Shown piece after piece: positions 36,984 through 44,981 of a stretch of 64,000 bases of DNA. The notes beneath the pieces were generated by a model. The model did not search any database, was not told the origin of the DNA, and worked only from the letters and a program-made list of their open reading frames with translations. Position numbers and translations under genes: made by a program. Every line of letters begins with the position of its first letter. Positions within the stretch are counted from its first letter, which is position 1. Origin of the DNA: Sulfurimonas sp. (GTDB lineage Bacteria; Campylobacterota; Campylobacteria; Campylobacterales; Sulfurimonadaceae); NCBI RefSeq assembly GCF_028714975.1, contig NZ_JAQTLH010000003.1, positions 1-64,000 of the forward strand, given 5' to 3'.

Positions 36984-38049
36984 AAATCGAAACGGCATTT
37001 TGTACTTTGGTTTTGGAGATAACCTCAAAAGCTCAAAGATGAAATATAGCAATGTTAATAAAAATATTATCATCGGAAAATTTAAAAGCGGTGATTTAGA
37101 TGTAGAACTAGGAATAAATGAAGTAAAACAAGTTCCAACCGTTGCTATATTGCTTGATGAAGTGATGAACGGCAAAAGCAAGGTATTGAAACATAAAACT
37201 TTATTAGCCTACAAAGTAACTTGTAGAAATTTAATTATACCATATTTTAAAGATGTGCTAGTTACGCAAATAAAACCTATTGACATTAAAAAATTTCAAG
37301 ATGCTTTAGTAGATAAAGGTCTCGGTAAAGGTTCTTTAAATTTAACAAGAGTGCTTCTTAAAGAAGTATTTAGTCTAGCAATTTTAAAAGAATTGGTTAT
37401 ACTCAATCCAATAAAAATGGTTGATATGCCAAAGTTTAGAATTGCTAACGACAAAAAAAAGCAAAAACCTTGCACTTTGGATGAGATAGATGAGATTTTA
37501 ACCAATACTCAAGAAGCGGTTAAAAACTTTCTAGGTATTGCTTTTTTTTCAGGTATGAGAAGCGGGGAGATATTAGCTCTTAAATGGGAAGATATAGATT
37601 TTGTAACGGATACTATATCCATAAACAAAACTATTGCAGAGGGCTATATAAACTCTCCTAAAACTGCATCTAGCCTTAGAGATATAGAGATGTTACCACA
37701 AGCTAAAAAGTTTTTAAAAGCTCAACGGCTTTTAACCGGTCTGAAAAATGATTTTGTTTTTGTAAACAAAAAAGGCTCGTACTATGGAAGCAATACTCAT
37801 TTTTACAATCACTTCCAAAAAGTATTAAAAAACTTAAACTTTGAACAAAGAAGTTTACATAACACAAGACATACATTTGCAAGTATGATGTTAAATAATG
37901 GAATAGATCCTTTGTGGGTATCACATACATTAGGACACGAAAACTTGCAAATAACATTAAATACATATACTCACTATATGCCAAAAAAAGAAAAAATGAG
38001 TATAGGTTTTTTAGAAAAACGGTACAAAAACGGTACAGAGAGAATATAA
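36964..38049 (+). CDS. int: Tyrosine recombinase (integrase)
   Basis: A 361-residue phage-type integrase with an N-terminal arm-binding part, a SAM-like core-binding domain (about 60-150) and the catalytic domain. The active-site set is complete: Arg199 in FFSGMRSGEILAL, Lys233 in NSPKTASSLRD, His299 and Arg302 in LHNTRHTFASMM, His325 in LGHEN, and nucleophile Tyr335 in NTYTHYM. The right att repeat covers its last codons. On excision the frame would continue past the repeat for 21 codons instead of ending ERI. Confidence 0.93.
   Translation: MRKLRFKNRNGILYFGFGDNLKSSKMKYSNVNKNIIIGKFKSGDLDVELGINEVKQVPTVAILLDEVMNGKSKVLKHKTLLAYKVTCRNLIIPYFKDVLVTQIKPIDIKKFQDALVDKGLGKGSLNLTRVLLKEVFSLAILKELVILNPIKMVDMPKFRIANDKKKQKPCTLDEIDEILTNTQEAVKNFLGIAFFSGMRSGEILALKWEDIDFVTDTISINKTIAEGYINSPKTASSLRDIEMLPQAKKFLKAQRLLTGLKNDFVFVNKKGSYYGSNTHFYNHFQKVLKNLNFEQRSLHNTRHTFASMMLNNGIDPLWVSHTLGHENLQITLNTYTHYMPKKEKMSIGFLEKRYKNGTERI
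38015..38038 (+). repeat. Right attachment site inside the int 3' end
   Basis: Identical to 33729-33752 over 24 bases; the codons KRYKNGT of the integrase lie within it. The distance from the left copy is 4286 bases, which gives the size of the excised circle. The flanks beyond the repeats differ, except that both have a few extra As at the 5' side. Confidence 0.85.
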
Positions 38050-38072
38050 AAGCCCCAAATTAGGCTATTTAT

Positions 38073-38100
38073 GGTTAATATTAAGTAAACTCTGTATAAT
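38073..38100 (+). promoter_or_regulatory. tyrA promoter region
   Basis: TATAAT at 38095-38100 lies 29 bases before the tyrA start codon. Upstream is the 14-base GGTTAATATTAAGT (38073-38086) that is also present on the bamA side at 33614-33627. No consensus -35 is visible; TGGTTA is at the expected spacing. Confidence 0.55.
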
Positions 38101-38129
38101 TTAGCAAATTAATTACAAAGAATTATAAA

Positions 38130-38960
38130 ATGAATGTAGCGATAGTAGGATTAGGGCTTATGGGAGGTTCTCTTGCCATAAGTCTAAAAAAATTAGATTT
38201 TATCAACAGCATCGTTGGAAGCGATCACAATAAAATCCACCAACAAGAAGCTATGGAGCTTGGTTTAGTTGATAGCATAGTAGAGTTTGACGAAGTGAAA
38301 AATTATGATGTTATCTTTCTTGCAATCCCCGTTGACGGAGTTATATCGGCACTTAAAAATTTAACAGATGTTAAAGATGATGCAACAATCATAGATCTCG
38401 GCAGTACAAAAGCCAAAATAGTCGCTTCCGTTCCGCAAGAGATAAGAAAAAACTTTGTTGCGGCTCATCCGATGACCGGAACTGAAAACTTTGGTCCAAA
38501 AGCGGCAATTGATGATTTATACAGAGATAAAGTCGTAGTTTTATGCGACATTGAAAACAGCGGAGAAAAACAAGCAAAAGTTGCAAAAAAGATATTTAAA
38601 GCGCTTGAGATGAAAAAATATTTTATGCCTGCAAATGAGCATGACCGTCATGCGGCATTTATATCGCATATGCCTCATGCGATCTCATATTCTCTTGCAA
38701 ATACGGTCATGAACCAAGAAAACAAACGCAATATTTTGGCTCTTGCGGCGGGAGGATTTCGCTCTATGAGCCGCTTGGCAAAAAGTTCTGCAAATATGTG
38801 GGAAGATATCTTTAGACAGAACAAAACAAATCTTATTGAAGCTATAGAATTATTTGAAGATGAGCTAAAACTCCTCAAGGGGTACATTGAAAATGAAGAG
38901 TGGGAAAAGGTACATAAAAACTTAGAAGCCGGAAACAGACTTCACGATATTTTAGATTAG
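38130..38960 (+). CDS. tyrA: Prephenate dehydrogenase TyrA
   Basis: Oxidises prephenate to 4-hydroxyphenylpyruvate for tyrosine. The 276-residue protein begins with the NAD-binding GLGLMGGSLAISL and has the substrate motifs DLGSTKAKI, AAHPMTGTENFGP and HDRHAAFISHMPHAIS. No ACT or chorismate-mutase domain is attached. It lies alone on + between the mobile element and a REP-like hairpin. Confidence 0.95.
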   Translation: MNVAIVGLGLMGGSLAISLKKLDFINSIVGSDHNKIHQQEAMELGLVDSIVEFDEVKNYDVIFLAIPVDGVISALKNLTDVKDDATIIDLGSTKAKIVASVPQEIRKNFVAAHPMTGTENFGPKAAIDDLYRDKVVVLCDIENSGEKQAKVAKKIFKALEMKKYFMPANEHDRHAAFISHMPHAISYSLANTVMNQENKRNILALAAGGFRSMSRLAKSSANMWEDIFRQNKTNLIEAIELFEDELKLLKGYIENEEWEKVHKNLEAGNRLHDILD

Positions 38961-39001
38961 ATTTTTATGAAATTTTTTTATTAGAATTCTTGCAAAACTA
39001 G

Positions 39002-39022
39002 ACCCTGAATCAAGTTCAGGGT
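39002..39022. repeat. Palindromic repeat after tyrA
   Basis: ACCCTGAA and TTCAGGGT form a perfect 8-bp stem around TCAAG, followed by GTGACA-like text. Similar short palindromes occur as dispersed repeats in many bacterial genomes. It lies 41 bases after the tyrA stop and may end or protect the tyrA message. Confidence 0.5.
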
Positions 39023-39130
39023 GACAAAAACTCAGAAATTTCATCATTTTAAACTTGTACCGTAATGGTATTTCCTTTGGTTATTTGGAATCTAATTTTG
39101 AGGTTTTGAGGTCTATTTAAGAAGTATAAA

Positions 39131-39159
39131 AAAGAGCAACACAAAAGGTGCTGCTCTTT
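39131..39159 (-). terminator. Terminator of the Ala/Pro-rich lipoprotein gene
   Basis: On the minus strand AAAGAGCAGCAC and GTGTTGCTCTTT form a 12-pair stem (one G-U) followed by TTTTTAT. It starts 6 bases after the lipoprotein stop codon. This is a convincing intrinsic terminator for minus-strand transcription. Confidence 0.8.
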
Positions 39160-39165
39160 GAGTAA

Positions 39166-39399
39166 TTATTTAGTTGCCGGAGCTTCAGTCGGAGCCGGTG
39201 TAGCCGGAGTTTCTGCAACCGTAGCTGCAGGAGCTTCTGCCGCCGGAGCTGCCGGAGCCGCAGCTTCAACCGGAGCTGCCTGAGTTACTGCCGCCGGAGC
39301 TACAACCGGAGTTGCCGCTGCCGGAGCCTCTTTTGTTTTTTTATCACAACCTAAAAATAATACTGATACAACTACTAAACCGCTTATTAACTTTTTCAT
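39166..39399 (-). CDS. Ala/Pro-rich small lipoprotein
   Basis: A 77-residue lipoprotein from the ATG at 39399, which has AGGAG six bases upstream; an upstream ATG at 39423 would spoil the signal peptide. The signal ends in the lipobox VLFLGC. The mature part is low-complexity, mostly Ala, Pro, Thr, Val and Glu with repeated APAA-like blocks. Function unknown; such tails often span the periplasm or cell wall. It has its own terminator. Confidence 0.8.
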   Translation of the reverse strand: MKKLISGLVVVSVLFLGCDKKTKEAPAAATPVVAPAAVTQAAPVEAAAPAAPAAEAPAATVAETPATPAPTEAPATK

Positions 39400-39562
39400 C
39401 TCTTTCTCCTGTGTAATTAGCAACTCAAGCTGCTATTTTTAAAAATGGAGTGGAATTGTATAGTGATATTCTTAAACTAAAGTTAATTTAACATAATAAA
39501 AAATATAATTTATTGTAATGTCTCTTTATGAAACAGTTGCATTATAAGAAATACAAATCATT

Positions 39563-40975
39563 CTATAAAATTTTATATCTATTCTTAATTTTATTTAGAA
39601 CTTTTTTATCCAATCTTATATCTTGATTTGAGTATATATTTTTCTCTAAATTTTCTATTATCTCTTTTACTTCTGCATCATCTTTAAACGGAAGAAGTCT
39701 CATCAGAAGAGTTTTCGGCTCTTTTTGGGAGCTTTTTTGCTCTCTTTTAAAACTCATTTTACCTTTAAAAATCATAATCAAAATCCCGCATACAAGACCT
39801 AATGAAAATAGTACAAATAGCATAAGATTGTCTTGTTTTGCAGTTGAGGGCGCCTCTACTGTTTTTGGAGCTTCTCTTTGTATATTTAAGCTCTGTTTTT
39901 GTTTGGAGTTTTTTACCTTTACTGCCATCTCTTTGGTTGAGGCTGTTTTTACATCTTTTGTTTTTGTGTCAAAATAGTTTAGAGAAAATGATGGAATGAC
40001 AAAATCTCTCTCAGCGACAAAAGCTATCTTTTGAGTCAATTTTGTACCCTCAATGACAATCTTTTCATCAAAAACAGCAACTCCCTCTACGCTTGGTTTA
40101 AAACTTTTTATATCCTCTAAATTTCCGCTTCCCTGCACTTCTATAGTTACATTTACCGGCTCATTTGCATCTACTTGAGTTTTATCGACCGTTGCATTTA
40201 TGCTAAAACTGCCTGCCAATGTAACTCCCGACGGAAGCGGTTTTACATCAAAAGAGAGTTCGTTAGAGAAGTAAGTTTTCCACTTTATAGTAGGAACCCA
40301 AGCGCCCCAGCTATCTGCACCGCTGCTTCTTGAAGCTATCTGCATTTGAGCTTTTGTAACGGTAAGCTCTCCTGCTCTTTGAGGCGCCATTGTATAGATT
40401 ATCTTTGTTATTATATATTTTCCATCTTCATATCTCTGGGGTTTTGACTCGCCTTTAACCCAAAAACCTTTTAATTCAGGAGGCGTAAACTTGCTATCAA
40501 CGGCCTCAGCATTGCTTTTTTGCTTAAAAGTAAGCGTCAAGTCAAACGCTTCACCGACAAAAAGCTCTTTTTTGTCACTGCTAAGAGTTAAAGCAAAGTC
40601 CGAATCTTTTGTTCCGCTTACAGGAGAGACTTCTATCTCTACCGCATTGCTTGCTTCTAGCTTAGAGCTAATCTCAACTTCGGCAGGCTCAATCTTACAG
40701 CTCTTTTGCGGCACGAATTTATAACTTAGCGTATAACTTTTACTAACTTTTCCGTTAATAATCTGCATATTTGTTTGAGAACTTGTAGAGATGACATCGC
40801 TATCGCACAATCTTCGGATATCGGGTCTTGTGACATCCTCTCCTACAATCGTCAAAGAGTAAGTAACCATCTCTCCGAGTTCAACTTTTTTAGAATCGAC
40901 TTTAGCCGTAACGGATGCTTCTGCTCCATATGAAGTTATCAGCAGTAAAAATAGCAGTTTAAAAATAGTGTTCAA
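39563..40975 (-). CDS. batD: BatD-like membrane protein (first Bat module)
   Basis: A 470-residue protein. Signal peptide 1-20, then a periplasmic region built of repeated beta-rich BatD domains (SVTAKVDSKKVELGEMVTYSLTI; DFALTLSSDKKELFVGEAFDLTLTF; INATVDKTQVDANEPVNVTIEVQGSGN). A transmembrane segment at about 387-408 and a cytoplasmic tail follow. BatD proteins belong to the Bacteroides aerotolerance operons. It is the last gene of the first module, 15 bases after the VWA-TPR gene. A paralogue lies at 48964-50073. Confidence 0.85.
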   Translation of the reverse strand: MNTIFKLLFLLLITSYGAEASVTAKVDSKKVELGEMVTYSLTIVGEDVTRPDIRRLCDSDVISTSSQTNMQIINGKVSKSYTLSYKFVPQKSCKIEPAEVEISSKLEASNAVEIEVSPVSGTKDSDFALTLSSDKKELFVGEAFDLTLTFKQKSNAEAVDSKFTPPELKGFWVKGESKPQRYEDGKYIITKIIYTMAPQRAGELTVTKAQMQIASRSSGADSWGAWVPTIKWKTYFSNELSFDVKPLPSGVTLAGSFSINATVDKTQVDANEPVNVTIEVQGSGNLEDIKSFKPSVEGVAVFDEKIVIEGTKLTQKIAFVAERDFVIPSFSLNYFDTKTKDVKTASTKEMAVKVKNSKQKQSLNIQREAPKTVEAPSTAKQDNLMLFVLFSLGLVCGILIMIFKGKMSFKREQKSSQKEPKTLLMRLLPFKDDAEVKEIIENLEKNIYSNQDIRLDKKVLNKIKNRYKIL

Positions 40976-40990
40976 TTTTTTTCCTTTAAA

Positions 40991-42808
40991 TTACCAAGGC
41001 TTATAGTTTAAATTTTCGTTCTTTGTTTTTTCATCATTTAGCTTGTAGAGATATGTACTGTTTTTTGTACTCAGCTGCTCTATCCACTTCTGCTGTTCTG
41101 CATCGCTCATGCTCTCTTTATCCGGCTTTTGCTCTCTTGTATGCGAACTCTTTGAAGTGTTTTTATCACTTTTGTCTAACTCTTTTTGCTCATCTTTTTT
41201 ACCATCTTGCTTAGGTTGATCGGATTTGCCGTTTTGTTCTTTTTGACTTTTAGCCTCATCGGAACTTTTCTCTTTATCTTTGGACTCTTTATCTTTTGAA
41301 CTCTCTTTGTGTTCTTTTGATTTATCTTTTTCGTCCGATTTTTTTTCACCCTCTTTCGAATCTTGATCTTTATCGTTTTGTTTATTCTCTTTGTCTTTGT
41401 TTTGTTCGTTCTCTTTTTGCTTCTCTAGGAGTTTTTCAACCTCTTGCAGATTTTCTCTTGTCTCTTTATCTTCTTTAATGCCAAGAGATTTTTCATAAGC
41501 CTCTTTTGCCTTTTGCAAACTATCCTGTTTTGCCTCTTTGGCATAAGCGTTGCCCAAGTTTGATAAATTTTTTGCTTTTGCATTTTCATCATTAAACGCT
41601 GCTTTATTGTATGACTCTATCGCCTCTTTATACTTTTTTTGTTTATAAAAAGCATTTCCCGCATTAAAGTATCCCTCAGGTTTTGCACTCTCTTTTGCGT
41701 ACTTTTCATATAACTTTGCCGACTCTTCAAACTCTCCGTTTTCATAAGCTTCTTTTGCTTTTTTCAGCTCCATAAAATCAAACATTCCCGCTTGCGCATA
41801 TGATGAGTTAAAAAGAAGAGAGATGAGTAGATATGCAGCACTTACACTTTTTCTCTTATTCAAAGAGCTTGTAGCGATAATTAAAATGAAGAGTGCAACT
41901 CCAAGAGGATAGTAAAAAAGCGGTCTATTTTTTTGAATCTCTTGGCTCTTTAGCTCTTTTTTATCGCTCACGCTCTTTATCTCACTTAGCATTGTTTTTA
42001 TATCATCCAAAGAGGTTGTGCTCTCTATGTAAACTCCGCCTGTATTTGTCGCCAAATCCGCAATTTTTTCATTCAGTTTTGAGATAATGATATCACCGTT
42101 ATATTTTATAAAAGTTCCGTCTTGAAGCTTTATGGGCGAGCCTTTTTTTGTTGCAGTGCCTAAGATGAAAACTGTTATATTGTGCTTTTTTGCCAGCTCT
42201 ATCTCATCTTTAAAATCACTATTGTCTCCGCCGTCACTCAAAAGTAGAAGACACTTTTTATCTTGACTCTCTTGCGTTTTACTCACTACATCTAAAACAG
42301 ATGAAAAATCAGTTCCTTTTTCGGTAATTGAGGATGTATCCAACTGACTAAGCAAAAATGACACCGCACTTTTATCAAAACTAAGTGGTGAAACAAGATA
42401 TGAATTTTTAGCGAATGCCACTATGCCGACGCGCTCATTAAAATCCCCTCCTAAAAGAGCAAGAACCTTCTGTTTTGCAGCTTCTAAGCGGTTTGGATAA
42501 ATATCTGCTGCGAGCATAGAGTCAGATATATCTATGGCAATCATAATATCAGCACTTTTTGCCCTCACCTGGGCTTTACCCTCTTTTATAACTGGTTGGG
42601 CAAGGGCAATTATCATAAAAAATCCCATAAGCAAAAAAAGAGCATTTCTGGCTTGAAGAGTCAATGTATTTGCGCTTACGCGAAGTTTATCCATAACCTC
42701 TTTGGAAAAAAAGTGCGCTTGAGACTCTTTTTGGGTAAGCAAAAACCCAAAGAGGATAAACAGCGGAGGCAGCATATAGTATAAAAATTCAGGGTGCAAA
42801 AAAGTCAT
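40991..42808 (-). CDS. BatB/BatC-type VWA-TPR fusion protein (first module)
   Basis: A 605-residue protein. Two N-terminal membrane segments are followed by a von Willebrand A domain with MIDAS motif DISDSM and SDGGDNSDF, a third membrane segment near 305-320, a TPR region (about 355-450; EGYFNAGNAFYKQKKYKEAIESYNKA), and a very long charged tail rich in Lys, Glu, Asp and Ser (about 455-575) ending YKPW. It joins what are separate batB and batC genes in Bacteroides. The start overlaps batA by 4 bases. Confidence 0.87.
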   Translation of the reverse strand: MTFLHPEFLYYMLPPLFILFGFLLTQKESQAHFFSKEVMDKLRVSANTLTLQARNALFLLMGFFMIIALAQPVIKEGKAQVRAKSADIMIAIDISDSMLAADIYPNRLEAAKQKVLALLGGDFNERVGIVAFAKNSYLVSPLSFDKSAVSFLLSQLDTSSITEKGTDFSSVLDVVSKTQESQDKKCLLLLSDGGDNSDFKDEIELAKKHNITVFILGTATKKGSPIKLQDGTFIKYNGDIIISKLNEKIADLATNTGGVYIESTTSLDDIKTMLSEIKSVSDKKELKSQEIQKNRPLFYYPLGVALFILIIATSSLNKRKSVSAAYLLISLLFNSSYAQAGMFDFMELKKAKEAYENGEFEESAKLYEKYAKESAKPEGYFNAGNAFYKQKKYKEAIESYNKAAFNDENAKAKNLSNLGNAYAKEAKQDSLQKAKEAYEKSLGIKEDKETRENLQEVEKLLEKQKENEQNKDKENKQNDKDQDSKEGEKKSDEKDKSKEHKESSKDKESKDKEKSSDEAKSQKEQNGKSDQPKQDGKKDEQKELDKSDKNTSKSSHTREQKPDKESMSDAEQQKWIEQLSTKNSTYLYKLNDEKTKNENLNYKPW

Positions 42809-43737
42809 GCATACCCTCTTTTATTTCTAAGATAGATATAGAGCATCAAAGCAAGAAGCGATATAAAGAGCGGAAATTGATAGTAATATTTTGCATAACT
42901 AAAACTCTCATTTTTTATCTCGGATTTTTCCAACTCATCGATTTTTTGGTATATCTCTTTTAATTCATTTGCACTTGAAGCGCCAAAAGCAACTCCGCCG
43001 CTCTCGTTTGCTATTTTTTGCAGCACTTCCCTGTTGTACTCATGCGCCATTCCGATACCTATCGGATAAACTTTTATACCCTCTTTTTTTACCATATCTA
43101 TGGCAACATCAAGTGGAATTTTGTCTATTTGGGGCGTACTGTAACCGTCTGTAAGCAAAATAGCTATTTTGGTTTTTGATTTGCTCATTTTCAGAAGATT
43201 CACACCTTGTGCAAGCGAGGTATTGAGTGCCGTATATTTTCCAGCCATTCCGATATAGAGCTGTGAGACAATCTTATTTAAAATATTCTCATCGTAAGTA
43301 AGCGGTGAAGCTATGAAAGAGAACGCTCCAAAAACAACCAAACCTATGTTGTCGTTTTTTCTTTTGGTTATAAAATCGCTAACTATGCTCTTTACGACAT
43401 CAAATCTGTTTAAGCGCTGATTATTTGCATCGAATCCTTCTGATTTCATGGACTCGGAAGTATCTAAAATTAAAGCAATATCATACCCGTTTTTTGGCTC
43501 TAACTCATATGTCTCATCTTTTACGGGCGACATAAGTGCGACTATCATCATCACGATTCCAACCCATTTTAGAAAAAAAAGCGGCTTGAATACCGCTATG
43601 GAGTTTTTTAAAAAACCGCCGGTATGAGGAAAGTAGATAGATGGCAATCTCATTTTACAAAGCTTCGCACACAAGATAAAAAGAAGAAGTACGAATGCTA
43701 TTTGAGGAAACTCAAAGTAGATTCCATCAAACATCAA
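42805..43737 (-). CDS. batA: BatA-type VWA protein (first module)
   Basis: A 310-residue membrane protein. Membrane segments lie near 10-25, 52-68 and 285-302. The VWA domain between them has the intact MIDAS motif DTSESM and LLTDGYSTP. VWA proteins of Bat operons are thought to work with the MoxR ATPase on envelope protein complexes. It overlaps the DUF4381-like gene upstream by 11 bases. Its paralogue at 51472-52404 has the same length. Confidence 0.87.
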   Translation of the reverse strand: MMFDGIYFEFPQIAFVLLLFILCAKLCKMRLPSIYFPHTGGFLKNSIAVFKPLFFLKWVGIVMMIVALMSPVKDETYELEPKNGYDIALILDTSESMKSEGFDANNQRLNRFDVVKSIVSDFITKRKNDNIGLVVFGAFSFIASPLTYDENILNKIVSQLYIGMAGKYTALNTSLAQGVNLLKMSKSKTKIAILLTDGYSTPQIDKIPLDVAIDMVKKEGIKVYPIGIGMAHEYNREVLQKIANESGGVAFGASSANELKEIYQKIDELEKSEIKNESFSYAKYYYQFPLFISLLALMLYIYLRNKRGYA

Positions 43738-44134
43738 CCATACCTTTGTAAAGTTCTATATAACCGAGAGTTTCGCTATCATATCCCTCAACCTCTTTTT
43801 TATACTTATATTGCTCAAGTCTGCCGACTAAATTATCATACATCTCTTTATGTCTTAAAGAGTCATTTTTAAATGTTGCGCCGTAAAAAGTAATCGCGTA
43901 CGCACTCTCTTTCGTACTCTTTAAATCCAGCATATTTAAATGATTAAAATGTTCTTTTCTTTTGTTGTATCGGTTTCGTTTCTTTAGCCATGAAAAGAGA
44001 AGATAAGATAATCCAAAAATCAAAGCAACGGCAAAAAAAGAGAGACCCAAAAAGTAGTATAACGAATACTCTTCTATCTGGACAATCGGCTTGATATCAT
44101 GAAGCGGTATATCATAACTTTGCATATCAGCCAT
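43727..44134 (-). CDS. Small membrane protein of Bat operon (DUF4381-like)
   Basis: A 135-residue protein with an N-terminal periplasmic stretch (DIPLHDIKPIVQIEEYSLYY), one transmembrane segment (about 27-50) and a basic cytoplasmic tail. Its position between the DUF58 and batA genes and its layout match DUF4381-type proteins of MoxR/Bat operons. Function unknown. The second Bat module lacks a counterpart. Confidence 0.75.
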   Translation of the reverse strand: MADMQSYDIPLHDIKPIVQIEEYSLYYFLGLSFFAVALIFGLSYLLFSWLKKRNRYNKRKEHFNHLNMLDLKSTKESAYAITFYGATFKNDSLRHKEMYDNLVGRLEQYKYKKEVEGYDSETLGYIELYKGMVDV

Positions 44135-44965
44135 CTATATGCCTCCAAAAAGTCTGCGAAGCTCTACGCTTGCAATAGAATCCGTATACACTTTTGTAAA
44201 TCTTATGTCGTCTTTTCTAAGCCTCTCAAAGAGGTTATGGTCATGCAAGGCAACTTTTTTGCTGTATGCCCTCACGCTTGAAGCGTTAAAATCACCCTCT
44301 AGCACCGCTCCGCTTTCTGGATCTACCAAAGAAGCAAAACCCATCTCGGGCGGATTTTCCTCAAGTCTGTCTCTTACAATGACTGCGACTACCTCATGTT
44401 TTTTAGCTAAAAGTTTAAAATCAGGTATCTCAAAATAATCACCCACTATTAAAATCAAAGATTTTCTTTTAAGTCTTTTAAAAAGAGTATCTGCTATAAC
44501 TTTAAAATCAACTTTTTGGTTTAATGCATCAAAATTTAAAACCTCTTCAACGCTTTTTTGAACAAGATGTAGTTTTTTGCTCGGTTTTGAGTGTGAAATC
44601 ATCTCATCAGTAAAGATATACGAACTAAGCAAATCTCCGTTTTTAAGCGTTGAATACCCAAGAAGTGCCACTACCTCAGCGATACTCTCTTGTTTGAATT
44701 TTTTTGAACCAAAATGTACGCTTCCGTTTAAAACAGAAACTATCACGACACTCAGTTCTCTCTCTTCGCGAAAGATTTTGATAAAAGGTTTTTGCATTTT
44801 AGCGGTGATATTCCAGTCAATACGGCGGATATCATCACCGGGCATATATTCGCGAAGTTCGATAAAGTCATAACCCTCGCCTTGAAAGATAGAGGGATTG
44901 TTACCGACCATTTCGCTAAATACTTGTCGCCTTGCACGAACCAAAATTTTTTGCAGTTTACTCAT
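44135..44965 (-). CDS. DUF58 family protein
   Basis: A 276-residue cytoplasmic-type DUF58 protein with the family hallmark YDFIELREYMPGDDIRRIDWN and the VWA-like SLILIVGDYFEIPD segment. DUF58 genes typically sit between moxR and the VWA genes, as here, and the proteins are presumed partners of the ATPase. It abuts the small membrane protein gene exactly (0 bases). Confidence 0.88.
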   Translation of the reverse strand: MSKLQKILVRARRQVFSEMVGNNPSIFQGEGYDFIELREYMPGDDIRRIDWNITAKMQKPFIKIFREERELSVVIVSVLNGSVHFGSKKFKQESIAEVVALLGYSTLKNGDLLSSYIFTDEMISHSKPSKKLHLVQKSVEEVLNFDALNQKVDFKVIADTLFKRLKRKSLILIVGDYFEIPDFKLLAKKHEVVAVIVRDRLEENPPEMGFASLVDPESGAVLEGDFNASSVRAYSKKVALHDHNLFERLRKDDIRFTKVYTDSIASVELRRLFGGI

Positions 44966-44981
44966 ATTTGTATACTTTGGC

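Larger units (their letters stand above)
33729..38038 (+). mobile_element. 4.3-kb integrative element with HUH Rep and tyrosine integrase
   Basis: Bounded by the two 24-base direct repeats and inserted between bamA and tyrA. Contents from left: toxin and antitoxin (-); then on + a ribbon-helix-helix-like protein, a small possibly OB-fold protein, a 68-residue protein, an HUH replication initiator, an AlpA-like helix-turn-helix protein, and a tyrosine integrase. The + genes run in one direction from a near-consensus promoter at 34361. No capsid, Zot, secretion, relaxase or coupling gene is recognisable, so it is either a satellite, a mini integrative element or the remnant of a filamentous-phage-like element. 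The genes look intact. Confidence 0.85.

Noticed and set aside
33729-38038. Complete filamentous prophage
   Set aside because: No Zot-like ATPase, major coat protein or adsorption protein frame is present, so at most it is a satellite or remnant.
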